From Taxawa tesnikishii (nom. ined.) (Eukaryota; Ascomycota; Dothideomycetes; Dothideales), in assembly GCA_030247885.1 (NCBI GenBank), contig JAPDRO010000009.1:372001-436000 (forward strand): DNA of 64,000 nucleotides, read 5' to 3'. The notes below the pieces were generated by a model that saw nothing but the letters and a program-made list of their open reading frames with translations, had not been told where the DNA came from and did not search any database. A program made the translations under genes and the position numbers. Below, in pieces: positions 45,679 through 58,380 of this stretch (its first letter is position 1; each line of letters starts with the position of its first letter).

Positions 45679-46654
45679 ATGGCTCTGAGAGTAAGTCGCG
45701 TTCGAGGCTTCCAGGCCATGCAACTACACGACATTTACCTTGCTGCTGCTCACATGATCTCCTTCCTACCTTTCATGCACCCGTCGTGGTAGCTAGGGAA
45801 TCTGTCATCTACGTGTTGGAAGTGCTGACAGAAAGCAGTACCTTACGGCGAAGAAGGCAGCAGGCCTTGACCAGGAGCTGATGAGCACTGGAGCTTTCTC
45901 ACTGGACCAACTCATGGAGCTAGCGGGTCTCTCAGTCTCTCAAGCTCTATACAAGTTACATCCTCCAAGTAAGGGAAACCGCATTCTCGTAGCCTGTGGC
46001 CCTGGCAACAATGGAGGAGACGGACTAGTAGCGGCTAGACATTTGTTCATGTATGGCTACAAGCCTACTTTGTACTTTCCCAAGCAAACCAAGAACGAGA
46101 TCTACGCGGTAAGAGAAAAGAAGTTTTTCAGAACGTTGGAGGAAGTCTGTCTCTGACTAACGTGAGATAGCGTTTGTCGCAACAACTCAAAGACCTCCGC
46201 ATACCCTTCACCGACGACTTCCAAGGCTCGATAAAGCAGAGCGACTACATCGTAGACGCAATCTTCGGCTTCTCCTTCTCTGGGGAAGTGCGTGAACCCT
46301 TTCCTGCTGTCATCGAGGCTCTGCGCGATTCCAAGGTTCCTGTTCTTGCAGTCGACGCGCCGAGCAGTTGGAATATCGAGGATGGCCCGCCAAGCGACGG
46401 GCCAGGAAAGGGATACAACCCAGAAGCACTTATCAGCTTGACGGCGCCGAAGCCATTGGTCCAGTGGTTCCAGGGACGGCATTTCGTGGGAGGAAGGTAA
46501 GAGAAAGCCAACAACTGGCATTGCAGGCGCTAAGTGCTGATGTCCGACTAGATTTCTGTCTCCAGCCATGGCTGAGAAGTACGAGTTGGACCAGCCACCG
46601 TACGAAGGTATTGACCAGGTCGTGGAAGTTCCGATCGGTGAGGAGAAACTATGA
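45679..46654 (+). CDS. NNR1: NAD(P)HX epimerase (YjeF N-terminal domain)
   Basis: Repairs damaged hydrated NAD(P)H by interconverting R and S forms for the partner dehydratase. Exons 45679-45690 (12 nt), 45839-46108, 46171-46496 and 46552-46654 give 236 residues, the normal length. Seen: YLTAKKAAGLDQELMSTGAFSLDQLMELAGLSVSQAL, the nucleotide-binding ACGPGNNGGDGLVAARHL, VDAIFGFSFSGEVREPF, VLAVDAPSSW, LTAPK and the C-terminal RFLSPAMAEKYELD..PPYEGIDQVVEV. The microexon for MALR has a GTAAGT donor. No frame break. The dehydratase partner is not in this window. Confidence 0.94.
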
Positions 46655-47253
46655 AGCGGTACTTGGCGACTGTACGGCAGGCTATAGCGGAAGGTCCTAC
46701 TGATTCGTTGCATATAATATTGTTTGCGAACTCATCCGCAAACAGAGGGGTCGAGACAAAAGATGGGCTTGAGATGAACCTGCGCAACATGCATGTACAA
46801 ACCGTCCGCATAATTACTGAGGCGGTACAAATAGAGCTGGCCTCGGCACGAAACGAATCCGCGCTAGAGCTGAACCAAGCAGACTGCACGAGCTAAGGAT
46901 AGAGAGTGAGGTTGGGCAAGACTCATATGAGAAACCGAGAATCATGTATTCGGCCACGGAAGGACATGGGGATGTGTGGAATCGAATAGGTGTAGATGTA
47001 GAGTGGTAGTGCGAGAAGCGGCATGATTGGTCTACTAGCTTAGTCAAGAGATGGGCGTCATGGATTTTGCCTTCCGCCCGCGTCGACCTGGCCTGACTCC
47101 GTCGTGTTTCTTCGCCATCAACCAACACTGCAAAACACAGAGCGCCACACACCGAGCTCAAGTGGGACGCAGTTGCATGGTAGCATACATCTGAGCTCTT
47201 GCACATTCCCCCATCTCATCTTTACCGCCGTCTCCCACCTCTACTAATCCACG
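46655..47253. other. Intergenic region before the m-AAA protease
   Basis: 599 bp without a supported gene. The last 60 bp are CT-rich, as in a leader. Confidence 0.5.
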
Positions 47254-50019
47254 ATGACAAGCCTATTGCGGCAACCCACGCATTTGGCCCGCTTGACAAG
47301 ACAGACCTTGCGAACAACATCGAGATCACGCCCACTTGCTTTCCGCCCTGCGTCGCTTCCGAGGCCACTCTACGCGTTCCAGCGCACCCGGCGGTATGCC
47401 ACTCAACCCGAGGAGCCCAAGCAAGACGGCAAACATGCAGAGGATAAGAAGGCAGCGTCGGAGAAGACGCCTGGCAAGGCCGCCCCAGGATTCGAGCACA
47501 TGTACACTAACTCGAGTCCAATGACACCGGGAGACCCGGGGAGTGGCAACCGGGATGGTACCAAGGCTGGGTACACAAAACTCACGCCGGAGGAAGAGAA
47601 GGAGCTGACTGAGCTGTTCTCGCACGTCAAGAAGGGTATGCCGGCTGCAATGGCGGCGGACATTGAGAAGATCGTGGAGCGGTTAAAGAAGGATGGTATA
47701 CCCCAGGACTTGCGCGAGACGATGAACGAGGTCAAGAACGGCTCGATGACACCGGCTATGGCGGCGAAATTGTGGCGATTAACGTCGCAGATGGCGAGGA
47801 AGACAGCGGAGGAACAGATGGCGGAAGAGAAAACAGGCAGTGAGAAGGGTGAGCAGAAATCTGGCGCACACGACCCTGGTCCAGCTGGGAAGGGCAAGAA
47901 GAAGAAGGACGGCAAGCAGGAAGGTTTCCAGATGAACGAGATCAAACTGGACCTCAACAACATCCTCTTGTCGGCATTCATCTCCTACATGTTCTACCGA
48001 TTGATGGTTCCAAGCGAAAACTCGCGCGAGATTACCTGGCAGGAGTTCAGGAACACCTTCTTCGACAAGGGATTGGTGGAGAAGCTTGTCGTGATCAACA
48101 ACAGCCGAGTCAGAGTGTACCTGCACCGCGAGGCTGTGGCTGCCATGTACCCTGAGTCACCGGCAGCACATGGGAACTTCCACTACTATTTCAGTATAGG
48201 ATCTGTGGAGGCGTTCGAGCGCAGAGTGGACGAGGCACAATCAGAGCTTGGCATTCCTTCATCCGAGAGGATACCGGTTTCATACGCGCGTGAAGTGCCG
48301 TGGTTTGAGACTGTTTTGAGCTTCGGGCCCACGCTTCTGTTTATCGGAGCCATCTTCTACCTCTCGCGACGAGCAGCTTCCGGTGGCGGTGGCCAAGGAG
48401 GTGGCTTGTTTGGTATGGGCAGAAGCAGAGCAAAGAAGTTCAACCACGAGACGGACGTCAAGGTCAAGTTTGCCGACGTCGCCGGCATGGATGAGGCGAA
48501 GCAGGAGATCATGGAGTTCGTCAGTTTTCTCAAGGAGCCTGGCATGTACCAAAAGCTCGGAGCAAAGATCCCTAGAGGCGCTATCCTGTCTGGACCACCC
48601 GGTACTGGTAAGACATTGCTCGCAAAGGCCACTGCTGGTGAATCCGGCGTGCCTTTCTTCAGCGTCAGCGGTTCCGAGTTCGTCGAGATGTTCGTTGGTG
48701 TCGGTCCGTCCAGAGTACGAGACCTGTTTGCCAACGCGCGCAAGAACACCCCTGCATCATTTTTATCGATGAAATCGATGCCATCGGCAAGTCGAGATCG
48801 AAGGGCAATTTTGGAGGAGGCAACGACGAGAGAGAAAGCACGCTCAACCAGATCCTGACGGAGATGGATGGTTTCAACACTTCGGAGCAGGTCGTCGTCT
48901 TGGCAGGTACGAACAGAGCAGATGTTCTGGATAAGGCGCTCATGAGACCCGGACGTTTCGACAGACATATCTCGATCGACCGGCCTACCATGGACGGCCG
49001 CAAGCAGATTTTCGGTGTCCATCTGAAGAAGATTGTGACCAAGGAGGATGTTGAATATCTAAAGGGCAGACTGGCTGCTCTTACGCCCGGCTTCGCAGGC
49101 GCAGACATCGCCAACTGTGTCAATGAAGCCGCACTAATTGGTAAGGCATCCATATCGTCTGTGTCGTGACTGCTTGCATTAGCTAACATCTGTTGTAGCT
49201 GCCCGTCACAACGCCGATTCAGTGATGATGACGCACTTCGAGCAGGCCATCGAACGTGTCATCGGAGGCCTCGAGAAGAAATCACTCGTGCTGTCGCCCG
49301 AAGAAAAGCGCACCGTCGCCTACCACGAAGCCGGCCATGCTATCTGCGGTTGGTACTTCGAGTACGCCGACCCGCTTCTCAAGGTCTCTATCATTCCACG
49401 TGGACAGGGTGCGCTCGGATACGCACAGTACCTGCCCTCCGGCGACACTTACCTTATGAACGTCAAGCAGCTGATGGATCGTATGGCTATGACACTCGCG
49501 GGTCGCGTGTCCGAGGAGCTTCACTTCGATACGGTCACATCGGGTGCAAGCGATGACTTCAACAAGGTTACCCGTATGGCGTCCGCCATGGTGACGAAGT
49601 GGGGCATGAGCTCTAAGGTCGGATACCTGTACTACGAAGACGATGGACAACAGCAATTGCAGAAGCCGTACTCCGAGGAGACGGCCCGGAATATTGATGC
49701 TGAGGTGCGCCGGATCGTCGACGAGGCGTACAAGCAGTGCAAGGACCTTCTTACAGAGAAGAAGAAGGAGATTGGCATCGTGGCGGAGGAGTTGCTGAAG
49801 AAGGAAGTCTTGACGCGAGATGACCTGATTAGGTTGCTGGGTCCTAGACCATTCGAGGACAAGGGCGACTTCAGCAAATACTTCGGCAGTAGAGGCGATC
49901 GTGAAGGCCCTGGGTCGGGTATCCCTGAAGCGCCGGAGAAGCCAGACGGACCCATCATTCCGGGTCCTGGGAGCGAGAACCCCGCACCTACCATCTTCAA
50001 GGATATTGAGAGGAGGTGA
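47254..50019 (+). CDS. YTA12: Mitochondrial m-AAA protease subunit (FtsH/Yta12-Afg3 type); one frame break
   Basis: ATP-dependent zinc metalloprotease of the inner mitochondrial membrane that degrades unassembled proteins and matures MRPL32-type substrates. Exons 47254-49140 and 49199-50019 give ~902 residues. Order: Arg-rich presequence; charged KGKKKKDGK linker; transmembrane helix ([17 protein letters not shown]); FtsH extracellular domain; second helix ([14 protein letters not shown]); Walker A GPPGTGKT; Walker B FIDEID; second region of homology ([18 protein letters not shown]); and the HEAGH zinc site. The frame slips at the C run 48749-48752 (ARKNTP to [11 protein letters not shown]); one base restores it. 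Yta12 or Afg3 cannot be separated with certainty from sequence alone. Confidence 0.93.
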
Positions 50020-50799
50020 GCCGGTATAGTGAACCTTCCAGAGGAGTCTTTGCGGTTGAAGGGAAGGCATTTTGGGCATTCACCCCTGGTATTGCATGAA
50101 TAGTGGCGTTTCTTTGATCGGTCTTGCTTGTTACGATGTAGACATCTGACTATTACTGTTCAGGGAGCGTGTGAAGGAGGCGTTCTGGGCGCGGGGAAGC
50201 GTAGATAGTCCACTCTTGTATGAATGTTTGTACAGTACATGTAACAAGAGGATATAGATCAACTCTGTGTCCGCCTAGTCTATCGTAAGATTTCAGGCCG
50301 GTCCCGTTACTGTCCTTCGCAGTATAGATCATCTTCTGCAGCCGTGCCGTAACCCTGTGAACGGTCTTGTGGTTTTCTTTTGCATCCTTCCGCGTCCTTG
50401 TTTGTTGTCGCATTGCTCGCCTCATTTATGTTGCTTGTTCTGTTGTCATGGGAAGTCTGCCTCTGCTATGAAGAATCGTGTCAGATCTATTCCGTCGTTA
50501 TGATCTACCATTCTTCCACGCAGCAGACATTCATGTTGGCGTTCGGAAGTTCAGCTGACTGATCACGTGGAATCCCTGCTATTGTATCCTACTATGGATA
50601 GACTCTCGATTAAACCAAGAGAAAGTTGAACAAGTTACCCGAGCGAGTGTCAGGACCCAAGAAAGACCAAGGTGAAACTGTTCATCTCTGTGTCTTTCCC
50701 ATCACCGCCATTCAATGAACAGGAGTCCGGAGCTAAGACCAAGTCATGACACTCGGAGCCGTGAGACTGCATGAAGGTTCTCCGCCGCGTTTTCTGTCA
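50020..50799. other. Convergent 3' spacer, m-AAA protease and WD40-like gene
   Basis: 780 bp with no supported gene; short frames only. Confidence 0.5.
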
Positions 50800-53141
50800 T
50801 CATACATGCACGTTCCCAACACCAAACCCGAATCTCTTCGGTTGGTTTTCCCAATAGCCGTCCTCTTCGTCCAACTGCGTGACCCTTTTCTTACTACGTC
50901 TGCCGAGCGCTCCATTCCAATCATCACCATCACCCATCCCCTCAGCAGCCCTGTTATCATCATACCACCCCGAAGCGGCTCTGTTGGCGTCATACTCTGA
51001 AAAGACCATCAGCCCACCGACCGTCTTGTCTGAATTCGCGACGATTAACTCCCTTCCGCCCTCCAACGCCGCCACTCCAGCAATCGAGCCAAAAAATCAA
51101 CATCCTGTTTCGTGTCCCACGTCCTAGCATCATAGACGCTGACAACATCGTCTGACTCGCCTATGACGAGCGCGGGACCACCGCCTATTGCTCCAGACGC
51201 CGTGAACTGCAAAGACCGTGCATAACCCATTTCACAGCCCAACACCGTCAGCGGTGTCCGCCAGTTGCGCGCATCGTAAACGACGACGCGACCGTCCTGC
51301 GCGCCGGTTGCGACGTGGCGCCCATCGTCGCTCCATGCGCACGAGAAACCCCACACACTGGCGCGCCAGTCTTGCCGTTCCTCGTGCTGACGGCTACGCA
51401 CAAGCACGGTACCGCGTTCGGCGTCTGTCACAAGCGTCTCGTCCCAGTCACCCAGCACGACACGAAGCCGACCGTCGGGCGAAGTGGCGGAGCAGTTAAG
51501 CGAGTGCTGGTACGTAAAGGTGGCAGTCCAGGTGTCGGTGGCAACGTCAAGCAGACGCAGTTTGTGATCGTTGGAGCAGAACGCTGCGCTCAGCGCGCCT
51601 GTGCGGCGGTGCGGAATGACCTGAATGTGGGTGGAGATGCCGTCCCAAGCGTGAGTCAAAAGGCCTTCCGTTGGTTTCGTAGGATGACATGAGTTGAGAT
51701 TGAGCAGCGCGTATTCGCCCTGAAAGCTGCCTGCGATCAGTACAGATTCGGAGGCGTAGCTTGTGAAGGCAGAGGGCGGAGAGGCGGCGATCGTGGTGAT
51801 GCGGTAGTCTGCGGCAGAACTACGGGGTTCGTTGGGTGAATTGCTCAAATCCAGTACAATATCTGCAACGCTTGGGCAGGCGAGCGAGGTCCGGATGACC
51901 TTGTTTTGAGTTGCGTAAAATACGTCATTGCGGCTTGTCGCAGCCAAGACATTACGCAGCTGATAATGGGTGTAGATAGCTCGGTGTTGGAAGAGCATCT
52001 GACTGAAGTGGTAGAAGGAGCCCTGCCGGATAGTTCTGGTCGGACTGAAGGTTGCTTGTTTGGGAACGGGCCACCGTTCGAATTCGCTGTACTTTGGAGA
52101 CAGGATCTTTCTGACTGCTCTCGCAGTTCTTCTGTCGGTTTCTAGACCGCTCCAGTCCAACCCTTGAATGTCGCGGCCCGAATCTGTCAAATCCTGACTC
52201 CATGCATCCGGTGGTGGCCGCCAATCGCGTATCCGTGAGGACTCGAGGGCGATCGAGTAGTGTCGAGGTAAATGGTTCTGTTCGTCAAGATGCCATCTAT
52301 CCAAGAACGCTTGAACATCATAACCTTGCCGGACGTCGTCCGCCAAGTCCTCAGGTAGATGTGGTGTTTGATCTGTGTGTAGAGTCCCGACCGGAAACAT
52401 TTCTGCCTGTGTTGACTGGACAACATGTAACCCGTCGCTCGTGGGTATAGAATTCGAATGTGAGATGGGTACAGAAGGTGATGAGCCCCTGACTGAGGTG
52501 GGAAAGACAGGTGGAGTAGTCTGTGGAGTGACACTTGGATCGTTGTGAGATCCGCTAGGCAGATATTGTGTCGATGTAAACGAATTGGGAGCATAAGGGG
52601 CAGGAGGTTGGGGAAGAAACTGAGATGTCTGCTCATGTTGCGCATAGACGTGCAACAGCGGATCATTTGCTGAACTGTACCCTAACCGTGGAATGTTAAG
52701 AGATGCTAAGCCAGACACAGCTGACTGGATACTGTCTTCCTGAGAGCTTTGCGAGGTGCGGTTGTTGAGTGAAGCGACGTAGTGCCGTGGAATTTGTAAG
52801 TTGTCCGGATAACCATGTTCAGGGTCAGGATACGTAAGGGAAGGCGTACTGTAGGCGTTCTGGTCTGTGAAATCCGGATCTAAAGGTACTCCGCCTGGCT
52901 CGTCGTCTTCCATAGGGATACCTTGGTGCTCGGAGGATGACGGTTCCTGGAGAGGAGCCAAGGTTGCTGAAGCGGGACACGGGATGTTATCGGTACAAGA
53001 AGTGCTCTCTGGACCGCAAACCTCATCCGCAACACAGGGGCGTGCATTGCCGCTGCAGGTGCAGCTGACACTGCTGTCATGCTGTGGCGAGGCGTGCTGA
53101 AAAATGCATTGACGGGCCGGCCGTGAAGTGGAAAATGGCAT
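50800..53141 (-). CDS. WD40-like beta-propeller protein, function unknown; one frame break
   Basis: Single exon, ~780 residues after one correction. Residues 1-~310 are Ser/Pro/Gln-rich and probably disordered. From ~residue 270 comes a structured region: DVQAFLDRWHLDEQNHLPRHY, then propeller-like strands such as LIAGSFQGEYALLNL, HKLRLLDVATDTW, NCSATSPDGRLRVVLGDWDETL, CAWSDDGRHVATGAQDGRVVVYDAR and PALVIGESDDVVSVYDAR. The WD dipeptides are degenerate. The layout resembles large uncharacterised fungal WD-repeat proteins of the SPAC2A9.03 type. The frame slips at the A run 51091-51096 (VDFF|GSIAGVAALEGG); one base extends the protein by ~90 acidic, Gly-rich residues ending GFGVGNVHV. Confidence 0.78.
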
Positions 53142-54601
53142 CCTGGCTGGTCATGGTGATTGGGTGGATCTCGTCCAGTCGCGCTTGGCAGCTTGTGGAA
53201 CGCTCGAGGAAAGGCCAGGGCCGGCGACACGTTATGTCGGGTTCGTGCAGGCGCAAGAGGTTCGCGCAAAGCTTCGAAGATGGCGGTATGTCGTCGAAGA
53301 GTCCCGAACGGCAGGAAAGATGCTACAAGTAATCCAGGAGGGAGGGTCAAAGGCGAACAAACGAACTGTCATTTAACGGGATTTCCGCTGGCGGGTTGTA
53401 ACATTGGGCCTCAATGAATGCTGCAGCGGTAACTTGCAGCGGATAGCCACATGGTTCCCCTTCGCGAAGATTTCGCAAGCAGGCAACGGAGGAAACGCAG
53501 GCGACAGAAGCGAGGCTCAGGGTTCTGTCGACTTGGTGGGATGTGTGCGCGTGCACTGTGATGAGGGGTCGGGATTGGGGTCCGCACGGACGGAGAGGCG
53601 GAAGAAGCCCAGTGTGAGCCCTCCCTGGTGGTTGACAGGTCGTCTTTCTGTGGGTTGTCTCGCGGTGCGGTGCAACTGCAGACCTGAAAAGTGCATACGA
53701 GTACAGGTCAATTTGTCGCAGCCGGCCATGACGGGCAGCAAGCATGGACGCCAAAAGCCAGCATCCACGCCGAAAGCGTGCTTGACGAATGAGACAAGCC
53801 AGAAGGCCCCATTCGTCTCTCACGTGTCGCCATTGCACTTGTACCTGTCATACACACCCAACCATGGCTCCTAAGCAGCCTAAGAACAGTACGTCCCGGG
53901 GTGCCATCCAAGCAATTCAGAGCGTCAGGACCGAATGCGTGGCCTGCCCTTGTCACGCTAGTTTGTTCGATTCTCGCTGCCGCTTCAAGCGCCACTCGCC
54001 GGCCTAACCAAACGCGCTGTCGCATAATTCGCTTCCTATCCCTATTCTCTAGTCCGCCTCTGGAGTTTCATGCAGCTGTCACCTTGCATTCATGCAGCCC
54101 ATCGAAATCGCGCTCGAGAGGCCAATCATGGCATCTCGAGCAAGTAAAGGGATGCGGAGACTGTCGGCCAGCTAGTCAAATGATACGCTGAGCCGTCGGA
54201 AAAGGGAACAAGAGACTGCAGAAGACGGCACCGTCGAACGGCCATAACGTCCAGCCTCACCCGTCGGGACCGCCATCACATGCGAGGAGAGAGCGGATAT
54301 CTCTTGCATGGGTGATTGCACCAAGGGGGCAGGAATGCCTAAGCGACATCGTAATATACACTAACAATGAGAAAGGCTTGAGGATAGGTGTGTTTCTGCC
54401 TGTGTCAACGGGAAAAGAAGGGAAGAACGGTTGCCACCCTGAATTGGTATATACATAGAAATAGAAGTATTACTGTGATGCTGCTACTCGCAGCCAGATA
54501 GCAATACACAAAACGCCGGAAAATGCAGCAATGTAGCAATGCAGAGAGCCTTCCGAAACAATAACACAAAACGCAGAACCCTTTTTCGCTCGATGCAACT
54601 C
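53142..54601. other. Intergenic region with one orphan start-plus-donor
   Basis: About 1.46 kb between two minus-strand genes. On the plus strand at 53864 there is an ACCATGG start, eight codons (MAPKQPKN) and a perfect GTACGT donor, but no downstream exon that I can recognise. Otherwise nothing is seen. Confidence 0.45.
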
Positions 54602-57600
54602 TCAGAAATCGTAATTAGCCTCGTAACCCAGGTTGGAAGGTTGTCTGTGATGATGCACTTTCTGCTGCGGGCTCGGGAAGCCTCCTCCGCCCATGGTAGG
54701 TGTACCGAACGACATCGAAGGGCTTCCCTGGCTCCATCCTTGTTGCGAACCCTTCATACGTCGCTCGTGCTCAAAGTCGCCCCACCTCTTCATGGTGATC
54801 TTACTGCTGTCAAACTCGCCCTCGGCATCGCCATGACCTGCTCCCTTCACGTCGCCGGCAGTCTTGCGAGTATCACCCCATGAGAAGTCGTCAAACTTCC
54901 AGTAGGCATACGTTGGAAGGACAAAGTTCCAGATCGGGAGGGATAGCAAGTAAATCAACATCCACGCGACGTAGGACCAACGGTGTGCCGTCATAACAAT
55001 GAGGACAGCCGGCAGACCGAGAATGAGTGCCAGAAGGACGAGTGGAATCGTTGGTGCTGCTGTGTGTGTTATAGCTGCTTTGAAAGCGATAGCAACTGAT
55101 GATCGTTAGCGTATGCTTGCAAAAGGAGAGACACAAATCTACTTACTAAGGTAGATGGTGAAGGAGATGGCTGCAGGGAGGACAAGCGTGCCGACCAACT
55201 CGATGAAGACGACGAACTGCATACTGAAGCAAAATGTACCGCAAAGATCCCGGACGAGCACGAGTTCCATGAGGTTGTGGACAGTACTGTTAATCCAGCG
55301 ACGCCGTTGAGAGAGAAGCACCATGAACTTGTCTGGAACAGTAGTCTTGCACACCGCCTGAGGTACGAAAACCTGCTTTCGTTTGGGAAAAGTCCTAAGC
55401 ATAAGTGTCGACAGGTATCGATCCTCACCCAGGAGTAGTAGGTTCTTCTGGTGTAGTGTCTCGACCACGTTTTCCGAATAGTGTTCCACTATATCCGGGT
55501 TTGCCAGGATTGGTACCCAGTAATTTTGTCCACCCTTTGGGGTTTTGATGCGGTACATACAGAAACAGCCAGGCAGACAGGTCACACCACCAAACACGGA
55601 TTCGAAGGACTTCGACATGTGGTGCGAGATGAAGTATTCGAAGACCTGAATCATCGATACCCAGCTTTGCCTCTTGTTCGCAATCTTCGTTTCACCGCAG
55701 AGACCCATGATTTCGGGATCCTTGACCATAGCGCTGACCATGTGAGTGAGACTGTCCGGGAAGACCTTGGTGTCGGCATCCACCATGAGTACAATCTCAT
55801 AGAAGTCGGGCGAGATACCAGTGACCTTCCAGATACCGTTGAACATTTCGTACTCAAGCTCCGTCATACGCTCGTCGAACATGACTTTTTGCAGGAAAGA
55901 CATGAGAATGATTTGACTGTCGCGCTTGCCGCGATTCCCGGGCTTGGATGCTGTGACTTCGTCTGGAGTGCCGCACTTGACGACAACCATCATAGGGACA
56001 CGCTGCTGCTTCTCGGCAGGGATGACGGAATCTGTACCATAGTCATAGAATCCAGAGTAGATCTTAGCCATGTTATGACGCTTCGAACCACTAGCAACAG
56101 CAACGTACGAGAAGGGCTGGACCTCTTCTTCTGGGATTGCGTGGTCCCTCATCATGCTCAAGCAAACATCAGGGGTAGACATGCTTTCGCCTTTGCCCTT
56201 GATGATGCCATCACAGATGACCAAAATAAGCTTGTGGCTGTTGGGGTACTCGGTTGTAGCAATGGAGTCGAGGGTCGTACGGATACCGTCGGGGCCTTCA
56301 GAGTATGCTGTGACAAGACATATGGTGTGCGCAAGCGGATATCCGAAGGGCTGCCACTCAGGCGGAGGCTGGGGAACAACTGCTTCGTGTATAAATCCCG
56401 AAGGCCCAGACATATCTGTGCTGTCCATCACACTAGAATATCTATGATCGCTGCCATTTGGAGCACCGTGGGGAGCCAGAAGGCTTGCACGACTCTCAGC
56501 CATGGATTGTTTGCCTGACTCTGCAAAGGTAGGGAGCGTGCCTTCGCTGCGGTTTGTGTGACCGTACATCTGCGCACCGGGCAAGAGGCGGGACGTCGAG
56601 CTCTGGCTGGCCATCGTGGTCGGCTTAGGACGATGCCCAGACTGCTCTATAGCATAAGGACTGGTGAACCTAGAAGTAGTAGGCATGAAGCTGCTCCTTT
56701 TGCGAGACTTCTCACCGGATCCAAATGCAGGCTCAGCAAGCTTCGGCGCGGGACGGTAGATGTCGTCAGTCCAGTCTTCAATCTGCTGCTGCCTCGTCTT
56801 TTCATCTCCTCCGAGAGATGATCTGTCAGCAGCGTACTTGCGACAAAGGAACCATTGGAAGATGAGGGCCAAGAAGAATTTTACGGCGACAATCGACAAG
56901 ATGAACACCAGAGACACGTATAGGACAACTTTGGAAGCAATACAGCCAACAGTTTCGGTGTCAATGGAACCGACTTTAATGATCTCCTGGAAGCACTTGG
57001 CAATCTGCTTGTCTTCACCAGAGGAGAAAACCATAGTCATATCCAAGCCCCTGATGGCGCTGTTCTCACGAATCTGGTCAAAACGTGCAGGATAGGAGAC
57101 TTGACTCGTGTTGAACCACCTGAGAAGATCCAAGTCCAGGACATCACCACTGTAGACCATAAGGTTCCGGCTTGAGTTTTTGACATCATCCCAAGTAAAG
57201 TAAACATCACCAGAGCTACGCAGGCCATAAAAGTCAGTACGCGACTGCTTTGAGGTATGGCAGGCATAACCGAGATAGTAAGGAATCGTTTTATTGGGCT
57301 CGGAAGAGCCATCCTGGTTGAAAGTGTTGCAGGGGAAGTACCAGGCAAGATTGCCACTGGAATCCGTAGGCACGTCGGAGTTGGTGGCAGCCGTAATCAA
57401 GCCCTTGCAGTGTCCGTTGACGTTCTGGAAGAGAAAGCTGCCATCCTGACCGCCGTGTGGCTCGTCCATATCCCACAGAACGTTGCCTCCTTGGGGAATG
57501 CCTCGAGCGAGCGGGTGCTTGGAATAAACCAGGTCGTAGGCTTGACCGTGAAAGATCATGTACCCCTTATCCACTTTGTTGACCCTCAACCTTGCAGGTC

Positions 57601-58380
57601 CCCCGCAGGGCAAACAGTCTCCGTAAAGCCGAAAGTGAGGAAACCGACAAAGGTCATGATCGCAAGGATTATGCTGATCAGACCCATCTTTTCCCTCCAA
57701 GCCTGTTGCTGCTGCTTTTGAGGCATGCCGAAGCAACGGAGAATAGCACCAGGCGCCCAAAAAGTCACCAAGTGGCAGTATGAGTTCCACAGACTGGGTA
57801 CTCGCCCAGCCTCCTTGGCCTTCTGCCGTTGTTTCTCTTCGGCTTCCGCTTCCACCCTGGTGGGCTTGCGCTGCAGCTTGCGACTACCGCTTCTTCCAGG
57901 TGCTTTTTCTGTGAGTTTCAGGTCTGAGCTTTCTGAGCTGACAGTCTCTGCCTCTGCCTCTTCAAGCATTGGGTCGTGGCCAGTAGTGGAGGGCATGACT
58001 TGCATGTTTTGCGCATGCTTGCGGTAGTAGTAGTTTGGATCCTCACTGTCATTCCTTCTTCTTTCTGGGCGAACCAAACTCCTCTTCCGGTGGAGCTCAG
58101 TGTTCGGTGCGAGCGACGAGGCCGCTGCCATCATTGGATCTGTGACTTGATGCTGTGGGGAAGGGAGGCCAGGCGAAGGAAGCGCTCTAATATGAGAGTC
58201 GGCTGGAGCCTTAGGTCGCGCAGACGAGCTCCTTCTGCGGCGGCGTTCGTGCTTGTTGTGATCGTATAGCGAAGATTCGATATCGGATGGGCGGCGTCTA
58301 CGAGAACCTTCTCTGTGTGAGTTTGACCGTGAGTCCCGACGTCTCGGAGACGCTGGGCTCGGCCGTGAAGGTGTCGACAT
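54602..58380 (-). CDS. Chitin synthase, class IV (yeast Chs3 / Aspergillus ChsD type); one frame break
   Basis: Membrane processive glycosyltransferase making wall chitin from UDP-GlcNAc. Exons 58380-55147 and 55095-54602 give ~1,242 residues, normal for class IV. Order: Arg/Ser-rich cytosolic N-terminus; transmembrane helix ([19 protein letters not shown]); large luminal or extracellular domain; helix ([24 protein letters not shown]); catalytic core with [39 protein letters not shown] and [12 protein letters not shown]; and several C-terminal helices. The frame slips at the C run 57600-57604 (TETVCPAG to [13 protein letters not shown]); one base restores it. The final intron (51 nt) has a GCTAAC branch site. 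The CWI kinase gene in this window acts in the pathway that regulates chitin synthases. Confidence 0.95.

Noticed and set aside
46651-46896. Separate small gene after NNR1
   Set aside because: NNR1 ends at 46654 once its last intron is removed; the later frame has no support.
55481-56518. 345-codon plus-strand open frame inside the chitin synthase
   Set aside because: Antisense to the catalytic core of the chitin synthase; no recognisable protein features.
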